A DNA stretch of 64,000 nt from Pseudohongiella nitratireducens (GTDB taxonomy: Bacteria; Pseudomonadota; Gammaproteobacteria; Pseudomonadales; Pseudohongiellaceae): positions 1-64,000 of the forward strand of contig NZ_LWHM01000006.1 in NCBI RefSeq assembly GCF_001642735.1, read 5' to 3'. Under the pieces are notes generated by a model that ran no database searches, had not been told where the DNA came from, and was given only the letters and a program-made list of their open reading frames with translations. The number at the start of each line of letters is the position of its first letter. Position 1 is the stretch's first letter. This document shows, piece after piece, positions 1 to 7,823 of this stretch. The position numbers and the translations under genes are program-made.

Positions 1-1
1 G

Positions 2-760
2 TCCTCGTTTTATCGGGTGCTCAAAGAAAAAGGACAGCTACACCACAGAGGCAAGGCACATGCGCCGCAACGTAAAACGGCACTGAGCACACATATTGCC
101 AGAGCGCCGTGCCAGGTGTGGGTTTGGGATATAACCTATCTCGCCTCCCAGGTCCGTGGTCAGTTTTTCTACTTGTACATGTTCATGGACGTGTACAGCC
201 GGAAAATCGTTGGCTACGAGGTGTATGAGGTGGAATGCGGTGAGCATGCGGCAGCACTATTGCAGCGCTCACTTTTAAGTGAGCAGTGCTTTAACACGCC
301 GCTGGTTCTGCACTCCGACAATGGTTCGCCAATGAAGTCTCAGACACTGAAAATAAAACTGGAAGAGCTAGGCGTGATGCCATCGTACAGCCGGCCGCGA
401 GTGAGCAACGACAATGCTTATGCAGAGTCGGTGTTCCGAACATTGAAATACCGACCACAGTGGCCGTCAAACGGGTTTGTGGATCTGACAGCAGCCAGGC
501 AATGGGTTGAACGGTTTATCTACTGGTACAACCATGAACACAAGCACAGCAAGATCCGGTTTGTGACACCGCAGCAGCGGCACAGTGGTCAGGATCAGAC
601 GATACTGAACAATCGTAAAGAGATCCTGGAGCGAGCAAAACTGAATACGCCGTCACGTTGGGGTAGTCGACCAACCAGGAACTGTACGCCGGTCGGAGCA
701 GTGTGTTTGAATCCGGAAAGAGACGATCAGATTATCAGTGCGGAGAAACAGGCCGCGTGA
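2..760 (+). CDS. IS3-family transposase OrfB (5' end cut by window edge)
   Basis: This is the DDE integrase-type catalytic subunit of an IS3-family element. The reading frame is open to the left edge (in-frame residues before the first GTG at 17 read SSFYR), so the true start lies outside the window. Counting from the GTG at 17, the catalytic triad is D38 (WDITYL), D101 (HSDNGSP) and E137 (AYAESVFRTLKY), giving the DD(35)E spacing of retroviral-type integrases. The C-terminal part has the usual WYNHEH-KH-RFVTPQQRH block. The N-terminal partner OrfA must be upstream if it is intact. The IS66 element starts 22 bases after the stop, so the right end of this IS3 element is probably split by it. 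The family call is firm; the subgroup is not determined. Confidence 0.93.
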   Translation, partial: SSFYRVLKEKGQLHHRGKAHAPQRKTALSTHIARAPCQVWVWDITYLASQVRGQFFYLYMFMDVYSRKIVGYEVYEVECGEHAAALLQRSLLSEQCFNTPLVLHSDNGSPMKSQTLKIKLEELGVMPSYSRPRVSNDNAYAESVFRTLKYRPQWPSNGFVDLTAARQWVERFIYWYNHEHKHSKIRFVTPQQRHSGQDQTILNNRKEILERAKLNTPSRWGSRPTRNCTPVGAVCLNPERDDQIISAEKQAA

Positions 761-774
761 AGAAAAAGGTGTCA

Positions 775-782
775 ACTATCTT
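775..782. repeat. Left 8-bp target-site duplication of IS66 element
   Basis: The octamer actatctt directly precedes the left terminal repeat of the IS66 element and recurs exactly at 3245-3252 directly after its right end. Eight bases is the known duplication length of the IS66 family, so this marks a single transposition into sequence that read caactatcttgaaaa. Confidence 0.95.
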
Positions 783-811
783 GTAAGCGCCGCTAAACCG
801 ACCCACTTGCC

Positions 812-2425
812 CTAATCGTACTGAGTCACTTTTTTTGAAGCTGGCAACTCAGCATTCCAGGGCAACAATGTTTCCAGTTTTTCGAGGCTGTCCGCTTCCG
901 CAATGTGTTTCAGTACATGGTGGATGTAAGCAGAGGGCTCCAGGTTATTCGCTTTGGCCGTTTCGATCAGAGAATAGCAGGTGGCACTGGCGGTCGCGCC
1001 TTGTGAGGTATCGGCGAACAACCAGGCCTTTCGGCCAACGGCGAAGGGCCGGATGGCGTTTTCGGCCAGTACATTACTGATGTGCAGGTCACCGCGTTCG
1101 CAATAGCCTGTCAGGGTATCCCACTGGCTCAGGGTATAGTCCATCGCCTTTCGGGTGAGCATGCCTTTCATCACCTTTGGCGCATGTTTCTCCAGCCAGG
1201 CTTTGAAGGCTTTCAGCAGAGGCAGGCTCTTTTCTTGGCGAACCCGATAGCGCTCGGCATCGCTCAGATCCCGGGCGGCTTTTTCAACCGCGTACAGTTT
1301 CCGGATGTGGCTCAAGGCCACGTCGGCTTTCGAGGGTTTGCCTTTGCCCGGCGCAGCCCGGGACGCTTCCACGAACTTGCGCCGGGCATGATCCCAACAA
1401 CCAATCCGGATCAGTTTGTTCTCGCGGCACACCTGCCCATAACCGGAATAGCCATCGGCTTGCAGTATGCCCTGGAAGTCATCCAGCAGACGTACCGCCA
1501 CTTTGCCACCACGAGAAGGATCGTACTCGAACAGAACCGAGACTTTTCCGGGCGGGCCACCCCGGGTGACCCACATCCATTTATCGGAGCGAACCGATTT
1601 GCCGTCTTCTTTGAGCACCTGGATCCGGCTTTCATCGGCTTGTAGGTAATCGCTGCCGTTCTGGGTTTCCCGCATCAGATTGATCAACGGTTTGAACACG
1701 TCGTTCAGGCGGATAATCCAATGCGCCATGTTGGCGCGACTGACTTCGTGACCCAGGCGCTTGAGCATCTGCTCCTGCCGGTACAGCGGCAAGCCGTCGG
1801 CGTATTTGGAGGTGATGAGGTAGGCCAGCAATGACGGTGTGGCAATGCATTTGCCCAGTGGGTGGGCCGAACGAGGTGCCGCAACGATGCGCTCCTCGCC
1901 GTCCTGTTCGAACACGGCTTTTTCCTGCCAGTATTCCAGCACTTTCAGTTGGGCCGGGATATACTCCAGCTCTTCTTTCACCTTGGTGAAGAAAGTCTTG
2001 TTGGCCCCGGCTTTCTCTTCCTCGCTAAGCGTCAGTTCGATGCGCTCACGCAGCAGCTTATCGGAGAAGCCACGTTGGCGGCGCTTGCGTGAATGAGGAG
2101 GTGTATCGGCCTCTTCGACATCCTCAGGCAACTCATCGCGCAGCTCGTCAATCCCGACTTCCAGTTCAGCCTCGTCGAACAAAGTGATCTGGTTGGGCTG
2201 CTTTTCGCTGCTGGCCGCGAACTGCTGGATCTTTTTGTGGCGCAGCAACTCTTCGAGAATGGCGATGTAGTTTTCGCGCGCTTTGACCGCTTGATCACGC
2301 TGCTGAAGTTCGGCTTCTTTTACGGCCAGCTGTTCTTGCATATCGCTGATAACGGCCATCATTTCAGCGCTGGAGAGAGCGCTAAGATCGGGTGTTTTGG
2401 AGGCGTTATCAGGCGTTGCTTTCAT
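812..2425 (-). CDS. tnpC: IS66 transposase TnpC
   Basis: This is the 537-residue DDE transposase of the IS66 element. The N-terminal ~60 residues form a coiled coil (EMMAVISDMQEQLAVKEAEL). A middle segment follows the IS66 layout but lacks the Cys pairs that usually make a zinc finger in the family. The catalytic core shows LQADESRIQVL, ILQADGYSGYGQV and LAENAIRPFAVGRKAWLF, which supply the D, D and E residues. The ATG at 2425 was chosen over an upstream in-frame start at 2470 because family members begin close to this coiled coil and the 15 extra residues are Cys/Phe-rich. It lies 56 bases downstream of tnpB. Confidence 0.94.
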   Translation of the reverse strand: MKATPDNASKTPDLSALSSAEMMAVISDMQEQLAVKEAELQQRDQAVKARENYIAILEELLRHKKIQQFAASSEKQPNQITLFDEAELEVGIDELRDELPEDVEEADTPPHSRKRRQRGFSDKLLRERIELTLSEEEKAGANKTFFTKVKEELEYIPAQLKVLEYWQEKAVFEQDGEERIVAAPRSAHPLGKCIATPSLLAYLITSKYADGLPLYRQEQMLKRLGHEVSRANMAHWIIRLNDVFKPLINLMRETQNGSDYLQADESRIQVLKEDGKSVRSDKWMWVTRGGPPGKVSVLFEYDPSRGGKVAVRLLDDFQGILQADGYSGYGQVCRENKLIRIGCWDHARRKFVEASRAAPGKGKPSKADVALSHIRKLYAVEKAARDLSDAERYRVRQEKSLPLLKAFKAWLEKHAPKVMKGMLTRKAMDYTLSQWDTLTGYCERGDLHISNVLAENAIRPFAVGRKAWLFADTSQGATASATCYSLIETAKANNLEPSAYIHHVLKHIAEADSLEKLETLLPWNAELPASKKVTQYD

Positions 2426-2481
2426 GGTGAAATTATAGCAAAAACAACGTCCTGAAACACCCAAAAACACGACAAAAAGCG

Positions 2482-2850
2482 CTATCCAACGCTCTCGTAA
2501 TGCAGGGTTTTGTGGCCTCGCAACAAGGTGATGTCGTAGCCATCCAGCAACCAGTTGATCTGCTCGCCGGTCAGCGACATCAACTCATCGGACGGGCCCG
2601 GCCACTTGAACCGCTCTTCCGCCAGAGCTTTGTAATAAAGCACAAAACCGTTGTCTTCCCACATCAGGCACTTGATCTTGTTCCGTTGCCGGTTGGTGAA
2701 GGCATAAAGCGCACCGGAGAAGGGGCTATGCCCCAACTCCTGCTCCACTAACAGAGCCAGGCCGTTGGCTTGCTTACGGAAATCTACAGGTTTTCGATAC
2801 AAGTAAATCTCCGGTAGATCCCAGGATGGGCGCAGATACCGGTGGCGCAT
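2482..2850 (-). CDS. tnpB: IS66 accessory protein TnpB (Orf2)
   Basis: This 122-residue protein matches the IS66 Orf2/TnpB family, which is required for transposition of IS66 elements but whose exact role is unclear. Visible family motifs are IYLYRKPVDFRKQANGLALL near the N-terminus, FTNRQRNKIKCLMWEDNGF in the centre and LTGEQINWLLDG towards the C-terminus. The start at 2850 is set by a TAATG overlap with the tnpA stop codon, a sign of translational coupling. A longer reading of the same frame (to 3057) runs through tnpA and is not real. Confidence 0.94.
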   Translation of the reverse strand: MRHRYLRPSWDLPEIYLYRKPVDFRKQANGLALLVEQELGHSPFSGALYAFTNRQRNKIKCLMWEDNGFVLYYKALAEERFKWPGPSDELMSLTGEQINWLLDGYDITLLRGHKTLHYESVG

Positions 2851-3161
2851 TACAGCTGCCTCAGAACGTCGCCCAGCAACTCGACATTGCCAGCGTGCAG
2901 GCCGGTGATTGAGATACCGCCGGGCAGTGAAATGGTTAAACCTTCCGCCGCTTGCGTGCCGGGGATGGCGGCCACTTTGGCAAACCCGGACGGTGCTGAC
3001 CGGTCTGGAACCACCTCCGGTTTGGCTAGCTTCTTGCGCCAATAGACAAACCGGCAATAGGTCAGTGACTGTCGCTTACAGTAGGCCATTCCGGACAGAC
3101 CAGAGGTCTGCCAGTCCGCTATATGCTGCTGCCAAGCGCGTTTTCGTTCGGTATGCGTCAT
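2850..3161 (-). CDS. tnpA: IS66 accessory protein TnpA (Orf1)
   Basis: This is the 103-residue first protein of the IS66 element, in the family that includes the IS66 TnpA/InsA-like proteins. It starts MTHTERKRAWQQHI and has the QTSGLSGMAYCKRQ and FVYWRKKL segments usual in this small family. The ATG at 3161 is preceded by a strong ribosome binding site (aggaggaa, 5 bases before), which decides against the upstream in-frame start at 3203. Its stop codon overlaps the tnpB start by one base. Confidence 0.92.
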   Translation of the reverse strand: MTHTERKRAWQQHIADWQTSGLSGMAYCKRQSLTYCRFVYWRKKLAKPEVVPDRSAPSGFAKVAAIPGTQAAEGLTISLPGGISITGLHAGNVELLGDVLRQL

Positions 3162-3240
3162 GCTGATTCCTCCTGAGGTTGACGAGAAAATCAGTGTGGG
3201 CAATCTTACGAACCGAATGTAGATGCTGGTTTATTGGCGC

Positions 3241-3552
3241 TTACACTATCTTGAAAAACACCGAATATGACTGAACATACGCTCTGCAATAGACTGATAG
3301 TCTGTCTAACCAGGAAAGCTTATACTTTGTTAGCTCACAAACAATCGCTTCTATGCTATTGATCGACTCATTAATCTCATCATCCGAAAGAGTATTCTGA
3401 CGACAGGTCAGTTGAATCATGAACTCGTCACGCATTATTGTTATAGCTGGCATTGAGGTTGATATATCAAATGCATTCATTACCAAACTCAAAGGCATTT
3501 TTCCTATCATCTCATTCACTTCCTTACATGCCGCGACCAAGTCTTTATTCAC
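3241..3552 (-). CDS. Uncharacterised small protein, 3' end overwritten by insertion sequence
   Basis: This 103-residue reading frame begins at a GTG that overlaps the end of the ACP gene (gtgaataa), so it looks like the third gene of the FAAL-ACP unit. I do not recognise a family. The protein is mixed hydrophobic/charged (AACKEVNEMIGKMPLSL, ITIMRDEFMIQLTCRQ) with no clear signal peptide. Its last codons and stop lie in the IS66 target duplication and IS66 terminal repeat. Removing IS66 would let the frame run on into the IS3 right end, so the natural C-terminus is lost. It may be a truncated remnant of a longer partner of the carrier protein. The base composition is AT-rich like the ACP and ligase genes. 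Confidence 0.5.
   Translation of the reverse strand: MNKDLVAACKEVNEMIGKMPLSLVMNAFDISTSMPAITIMRDEFMIQLTCRQNTLSDDEINESINSIEAIVCELTKYKLSWLDRLSVYCRAYVQSYSVFFKIV
3245..3252. repeat. Right 8-bp target-site duplication of IS66 element
   Basis: An exact copy of actatctt found at 775-782, directly outside the right terminal repeat. It falls within the last codons of the small ORF downstream of the ACP gene. Confidence 0.95.
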
Positions 3553-3781
3553 TACCCACCCCAGAAACCAGGTTAACAAGATCGCCCACTTTTTCTATTT
3601 CAAACAACTGCTTTTCATCAATATCAATTGCGTACTTCGATTCAATCTCATGAACAATTTCTAACACTTTCAATGACCCCAGAGGCAGACTGGATAGTGA
3701 TGAGTCACAATTGATATCGGCATGATTAGCACCGCTGCATTTCTTCACAACAAGATCAACAACAAACTTTTCTGCATTCAT
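3545..3781 (-). CDS. Stand-alone acyl carrier protein
   Basis: This 78-residue acidic protein has the acyl carrier protein fold pattern. The phosphopantetheine attachment region reads LPLGSLKVLEIVHEIESKY, so the serine is present but the usual Asp before it (DSL) is Gly. It is followed by the helix IDIDEKQLFEIEKVGDLVNLV. In the cell it would carry an acyl chain as a thioester after modification by a phosphopantetheinyl transferase, which is not encoded nearby. ATG 3781 is preferred because of a gggggt ribosome site just before it. The fatty-acyl-AMP ligase gene ends 19 bases upstream, so the ligase most likely loads this carrier. The GSL motif suggests a specialised carrier, not the FabD/FabF housekeeping ACP. 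Confidence 0.85.
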   Translation of the reverse strand: MNAEKFVVDLVVKKCSGANHADINCDSSLSSLPLGSLKVLEIVHEIESKYAIDIDEKQLFEIEKVGDLVNLVSGVGSE

Positions 3782-3800
3782 TTTAACCCCCAATATTTTT

Positions 3801-5396
3801 TCATTCTGCTTGGATTTTTCGGCAGTACTCAGCTTTTGCTTTACCTATCATTAATTGTCGATTCTGTTTTCTGTCCGGTTTCCCACTGGATGTTGTAAGC
3901 ACCCCACCTCTGGCAACAGTTACGACCTTGTAACTTGAGTCGCCTAAATATTCTGAAATCACATGAGAAATTATTTGGCTTATTTCTTTGCTAATACTGA
4001 TAATTATTTTAGTATTGGACTCTATCAACACAATATACTGAGAATCAGTGTCATCAGCCTGGATAACGATGCTCCTTTTTACTCCATGTTCAGCGAGTTT
4101 CTGATCAAGCAGCAACTCAACTTCTTCAAGATACACCTTTTCACCATGGTACTTAACAACATTTACCTGCCTGCCAACCACATAAAGTTCACAGTCGGAG
4201 ATAAATCCGACATCCCCTGTATTAACAGCGCTTTGTTCAGAAAACTCTGTAACGGAAGGTGAGTGAATAATAATCTGTCCGATTTCCCTTTCAGAGCATA
4301 CTGCCCCATCTTCCCTGGTGACGGTAATTTCATCAGGGCAAACCACCCCCACTGAAACATATTTTTTATGTTTCTTTGGATCCAACTGACAAGTCCTTAT
4401 CCCCTTTCTGCAGCTCACCATTAATGTTGATTCTGCCAATCCGTAACAGGGGTAATAATTATCAGCAGAAAATCCCGTCCCAGATAAGGCAGATGAAAAG
4501 TGCTTTAATGTTTGCAAGGAAATACATTCAGCCCCAGAATAGGCAACCCTCCAACTTGACAGCTCCAATTCATTTTTATTGCGATTCTTTTTTATATATT
4601 CATAACAGTATTGATACGCAAAGTTTGGCGCACCACTGATCGTAGCTCTGGTTTTCGAAATAAGTGTAAGCCAGGATATTGGACTTATCGAAAAAGTGAC
4701 AGGAGAAATAAAGTGGTTTTCAATTCCGCTGAACAAGGGAACCAGTATATGTCCAATCAACCCCATATCATGGTAATGCGGAAGCCAGGAAGCACCCACA
4801 TCACTTTCAGATATGGAAAAACTCCTGGCAATTCTATCCAGGTTATGCAGCACATTTCCGTTAGACAGTGCTATTGGTTTTGGCTCTGATGTTGACCCAG
4901 AAGAGTGTTGCAACAATGCAATATCTTTAGTTTTCTGCCTTGAAACTATATTGTCAGTGACAGCTTCCTGGATTTTGCATAAATCTGAAAATGCCACTGA
5001 AAGTGTATCGATATTTTTGTCCGGGGACTTCGTATCTCTTATTAAAAGAACTGCGCTACTGTAAGATAAGGCTTTATTCAGTCTCCCCACATTTTTTGCC
5101 ATTTTTACCGGTATCGGCGATGGTATTCCTCCGGATATTACTACAGCCCAGAATGCAATAATAAAATCTGACACCGATGAAAAACTCAAAAAAACTACTC
5201 GCCCGCTGATATTAAAATTTTTCACTGGAGACAGTGCAGCTATCTGTCTGGCAGTGTTTCGGGACTTTTCAAGTAACTCGACTGCTGTCAGTGTATTTTT
5301 TATACGAAGTCGTTTGTCATAAAATACATAAAGACGCTTATGGCCTATTTCCTGACATTGTGACTCAAACATCTCTGCCAGGTTTTCATATCTCAT
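3801..5396 (-). CDS. Fatty-acyl-AMP ligase (FAAL-type adenylate-forming enzyme)
   Basis: This 531-residue member of the ANL adenylating superfamily activates a fatty acid as acyl-AMP and, in FAALs, passes it to a carrier protein, not to CoA. Motifs in order are the phosphate-binding loop QHSSGSTSEPKPI (about residue 163), SWLPHYHDMGLIGH, the FAAL-typical ISGAPNFAYQYCYEYI, the A5 motif PCYGLAEST, the A7-like NTGDVGFISDCELYVVGR and the A10 region TTSSGKPDRKQNRQ with the catalytic Lys. Length fits stand-alone FAALs. The ATG at 5396 has a strong ribosome site (aggtgaagaa). The gene is followed at once by the ACP gene, consistent with direct loading. Codon usage is AT-richer than in flanking core genes, which suggests horizontal origin. 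The substrate chain cannot be read from sequence. Confidence 0.9.
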   Translation of the reverse strand: MRYENLAEMFESQCQEIGHKRLYVFYDKRLRIKNTLTAVELLEKSRNTARQIAALSPVKNFNISGRVVFLSFSSVSDFIIAFWAVVISGGIPSPIPVKMAKNVGRLNKALSYSSAVLLIRDTKSPDKNIDTLSVAFSDLCKIQEAVTDNIVSRQKTKDIALLQHSSGSTSEPKPIALSNGNVLHNLDRIARSFSISESDVGASWLPHYHDMGLIGHILVPLFSGIENHFISPVTFSISPISWLTLISKTRATISGAPNFAYQYCYEYIKKNRNKNELELSSWRVAYSGAECISLQTLKHFSSALSGTGFSADNYYPCYGLAESTLMVSCRKGIRTCQLDPKKHKKYVSVGVVCPDEITVTREDGAVCSEREIGQIIIHSPSVTEFSEQSAVNTGDVGFISDCELYVVGRQVNVVKYHGEKVYLEEVELLLDQKLAEHGVKRSIVIQADDTDSQYIVLIESNTKIIISISKEISQIISHVISEYLGDSSYKVVTVARGGVLTTSSGKPDRKQNRQLMIGKAKAEYCRKIQAE

Positions 5397-5577
5397 TTCT
5401 TCACCTCACGCCACCGTGTTCACCTCAAGTTAGTTAAGCAGGTATCTTTTGACATTGCTCATTGTCTTGTTCATTTCAAAAATAAATGTGTCCGAGTTCA
5501 CATTTTAATTATTGATCCCTGCAAGATTGAAAATTACAGCTATAAATACTTTTAACATCCAAGGAAGGAATCAGGTT

Positions 5578-6552
5578 ATGGATCACAACACTAAAAACTC
5601 AGTTTTTAATGTACAAATTACTGGCTCACTGGACTGGTCTTTCATTCACCAGCCCAGGTTAAGGAAAATTTATAACAGCGCTTGCAATCAAGCCTGGAGC
5701 CCCAAACTCGATCTAAAGTGGAAGGATCAAAGCAGTTGCATCAAAAACCCATACATTGGTGGAGCATTCCCCCTGGCAGGATTTCCGGAATTTGAAGTAC
5801 TATCTGAAAAGAAAAAGCATGACCTGTACTGGCAATGTCATTCCATGGAAATAAGTGAGCTTCTTCATGGCGAGCAAATCGCTATGCTGGTTGCAGCACA
5901 ATTAGTCAATGAAGCACCGTCATTTGCTGCAAAAATGGCAGCAAGCGCCCAGGTCAGCGACGAAGCAAGACATTTGGATTTTTTTACACAGTATACAAGT
6001 CAATATCATCTCCCTATTACACCACCCAGCCCTGCACTAACCAGCTTTGCCAATTCAATACTGAATGACACACGCCCCGACTTTAAATGCCTGGCATGTC
6101 AGGTAATTCTGGAAAGTATGGCAATCTCGAAATTCCAAGAGGTCAGAGAAGACACCTCGATAACGGTGTTAAAAGACGCCCTGGGCCTTATTCTCCGTGA
6201 AGAAGCGCGACACATTGGCTCTGGTGCACACTGGTTAAAATCACTACATAAGAACCTCAGCACCGAGGATCTGAAATTACGCCTAAGATACGTTCTGGAG
6301 AAACTAATGGCACTTTCTGAGAGTGATTTTTTACTAGCAAAAATTGCCATACAGGAAGGGTGGTGTGAACGACGCTTAAAACAACACCTCAGGGTTTGTC
6401 GACGAAAGCTTCCACTCAGAGTTTTGAGCAGAAGGAAACATCTTGCCAGTGCATTAACGCGCTGCGGCCTGCTCACTAAAGAGACTCGAAAAATGATTGC
6501 AGGTATTTTGACGGACCCTGCCAATGTAGAGGACGGATCCCCCTATCATTAA
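5578..6552 (+). CDS. Ferritin-like diiron-carboxylate protein, probable acyl-modifying oxygenase/desaturase
   Basis: This 324-residue protein shows the four-helix diiron ligand pattern E, ExxH, E, ExxH: LLHGEQIAML, then SDEARHLDFF, then VILESMAISKF, then LREEARHIGSG. This arrangement is shared by ferritin-like oxygenases such as AurF/CmlI N-oxygenases, acyl-ACP desaturases and bacterial multicomponent monooxygenases; I cannot place it more closely. There is no signal peptide or membrane segment. The C-terminal ~60 residues are strongly basic (RRLKQHLRVCRRKL), possibly for docking an acidic carrier protein. The ATG at 5578 follows aaggaagg at 9 bases, so I prefer it to the in-frame start at 5512. 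It is divergent from the FAAL-ACP genes across 181 bases. Oxidation of the ACP-bound chain is an inference. Confidence 0.75.
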   Translation: MDHNTKNSVFNVQITGSLDWSFIHQPRLRKIYNSACNQAWSPKLDLKWKDQSSCIKNPYIGGAFPLAGFPEFEVLSEKKKHDLYWQCHSMEISELLHGEQIAMLVAAQLVNEAPSFAAKMAASAQVSDEARHLDFFTQYTSQYHLPITPPSPALTSFANSILNDTRPDFKCLACQVILESMAISKFQEVREDTSITVLKDALGLILREEARHIGSGAHWLKSLHKNLSTEDLKLRLRYVLEKLMALSESDFLLAKIAIQEGWCERRLKQHLRVCRRKLPLRVLSRRKHLASALTRCGLLTKETRKMIAGILTDPANVEDGSPYH

Positions 6553-6608
6553 CTACAAACCTGATCTACAATCGAATGCTTCTTGATTTCGAACCCAGGT
6601 ATACCGAC

Positions 6609-7370
6609 ATGATCGAATCACCCGACAGCCATATCGTCTACACCCAGCAAGAGGGTGTCTTTGTTATCCAGATTCAGCGTCCGGAAAAGAAAAACGCGCT
6701 GACGCAGACCATGTACCAGGCACTGGCACAAGGCATTCTGGCGGCGGATAAGGACAAATCAGTCAACGTGATTCTGCTGCGCGGTACCGAAGACTGTTTC
6801 ACCAGCGGCAATGACGTGAATGATTTCGTCACGACCAAGGATGCTGGCACAGAGCGCCCATCGGTAAGCTTCATGAAAGCCATTGCGGGTGCCAGCACCC
6901 CGGTTATCGCCGCGGTGGGCGGTCTGGCTATCGGCATCGGTACTACCATGCTGCTGCATTGTGATCTGGTGTATGCGGCTGATGATGCCTACTTCCAGCT
7001 TCCTTTCACACGCCTGGGCCTTTGCCCCGAAGCCGGCTCCAGCAGCTTGCTGCCAGCCATAATGGGTCACCAGCGCGCCTCAGAGCTGCTATTACTGGGT
7101 GAACGCTTCTCTGCCAGCAAGGCCCAGGAGTACGGTATCGTCAATGAAGTACAACCGACAGCAGACTATCTGGCATACGCCATGAACAAGGCTGTCGAGC
7201 TGTCACGCCTGCCAGCGGATGCTGTACAGACCAGCAAGGCGCTAATCAAGCGTAACCAGTCTTCGCCGATGAGCGACACCATACAGGCTGAGTTGTTGCA
7301 GTTTGCCCGTTTGCTTCAATCTGACGAAGCCCAGGCCATCATGCAGGCGTTTCTCAACAAAAAGAAATAA
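6609..7370 (+). CDS. Enoyl-CoA hydratase/isomerase family protein
   Basis: This 253-residue crotonase-superfamily protein has the oxyanion-hole segments FTSGNDVNDF and AAVGGLAIGIGTTMLLHCD, and the catalytic-Glu region LGLCPEAGSSSLLP. In characterised members these support hydration of 2-enoyl-CoA or double-bond isomerisation. A single acidic residue (the Glu of CPEAGSS) is evident, with no second Glu in the first block, which fits isomerase-like members better than classical EchA hydratase. ATG 6609 is chosen because an aggt lies 8 bases before it; 6576 is an in-frame alternative without a ribosome site. It follows the diiron gene by 56 bases and may be co-transcribed with it, although its GC content looks more like the core genome. 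Confidence 0.88.
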   Translation: MIESPDSHIVYTQQEGVFVIQIQRPEKKNALTQTMYQALAQGILAADKDKSVNVILLRGTEDCFTSGNDVNDFVTTKDAGTERPSVSFMKAIAGASTPVIAAVGGLAIGIGTTMLLHCDLVYAADDAYFQLPFTRLGLCPEAGSSSLLPAIMGHQRASELLLLGERFSASKAQEYGIVNEVQPTADYLAYAMNKAVELSRLPADAVQTSKALIKRNQSSPMSDTIQAELLQFARLLQSDEAQAIMQAFLNKKK

Positions 7371-7823
7371 TCCCATCAACGTTTTGTATCAACCCTGGTA
7401 TGCGACGAGCCAGTCATGAACCTTTTCTGACTGGCTCATCAACTCCTTTCTTCCTCCCACACCCTCCTCCTTTATACCCGCATACCTACACGCCCCTACA
7501 CGCCCTCTCTAAATGTCAGAAATCTTCATTAGCGGTGATCTAAACCTTTAAGCTCTTACGTATATTTTGCTTGCAGAAAACCCGGGCTGATTTATGTACC
7601 ACGGTGCCGTCATCAATAACCGTGACAATTGTCTCGATTTTACTGTGACAAACGCTTCCAGGAGCTTAGCTGAAATGTCATAACTTACTAATTTTATTAA
7701 ATTATTTCAGTTTACGTCCGCTAACTTTATAGGCGCCCCTGACTTTCAGATAGATACTGATAATGAACAAATTCGTGTTTATTTTTTATTTTCCTTGTTC
7801 TAACACTGAGCTGGTATATCAAC
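7371..7823. other. 453-base intergenic region with one hairpin
   Basis: No convincing gene is visible. A 10-bp perfect stem (7407-7416 with 7428-7437) close behind the hydratase gene may end its transcript. The remainder is AT-rich (for example the block from 7681 to 7720) and should contain the promoter and a long leader of the chemoreceptor gene at 7824. A 23-codon ORF starting at 7763 overlaps that gene's start but lacks a ribosome binding site. Confidence 0.5.
7407..7437 (+). terminator. Hairpin behind the enoyl-CoA hydratase gene
   Basis: gagccagtca and tgactggctc pair perfectly around an 11-base loop, 36 bases after the stop codon. There is no clean T-run afterwards (only cctttctt further on), so intrinsic termination is probable but not certain. 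Confidence 0.5.

Larger units (their letters stand above)
783..3244 (-). mobile_element. Complete IS66-family insertion sequence (2462 bp)
   Basis: The element is bounded by imperfect inverted repeats at 783-799 and 3228-3244. Both begin gtaagcgcc, followed by two mismatches and taaacc, so 15 of 17 bases match. Perfect 8-bp direct repeats flank it. It carries the three canonical IS66 genes tnpA, tnpB and tnpC, all on the minus strand and apparently intact, so it may still be mobile or has inserted recently. It lies between an IS3-family orfB and the small ORF downstream of the acyl carrier protein gene. Confidence 0.96.

Noticed and set aside
5422-5443. lux-box-like ACCT...AGGT between the FAAL and diiron genes
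   Set aside because: Only the outer four bases of each side match and the spacing is 22, not 20, bases; no luxR gene is nearby.
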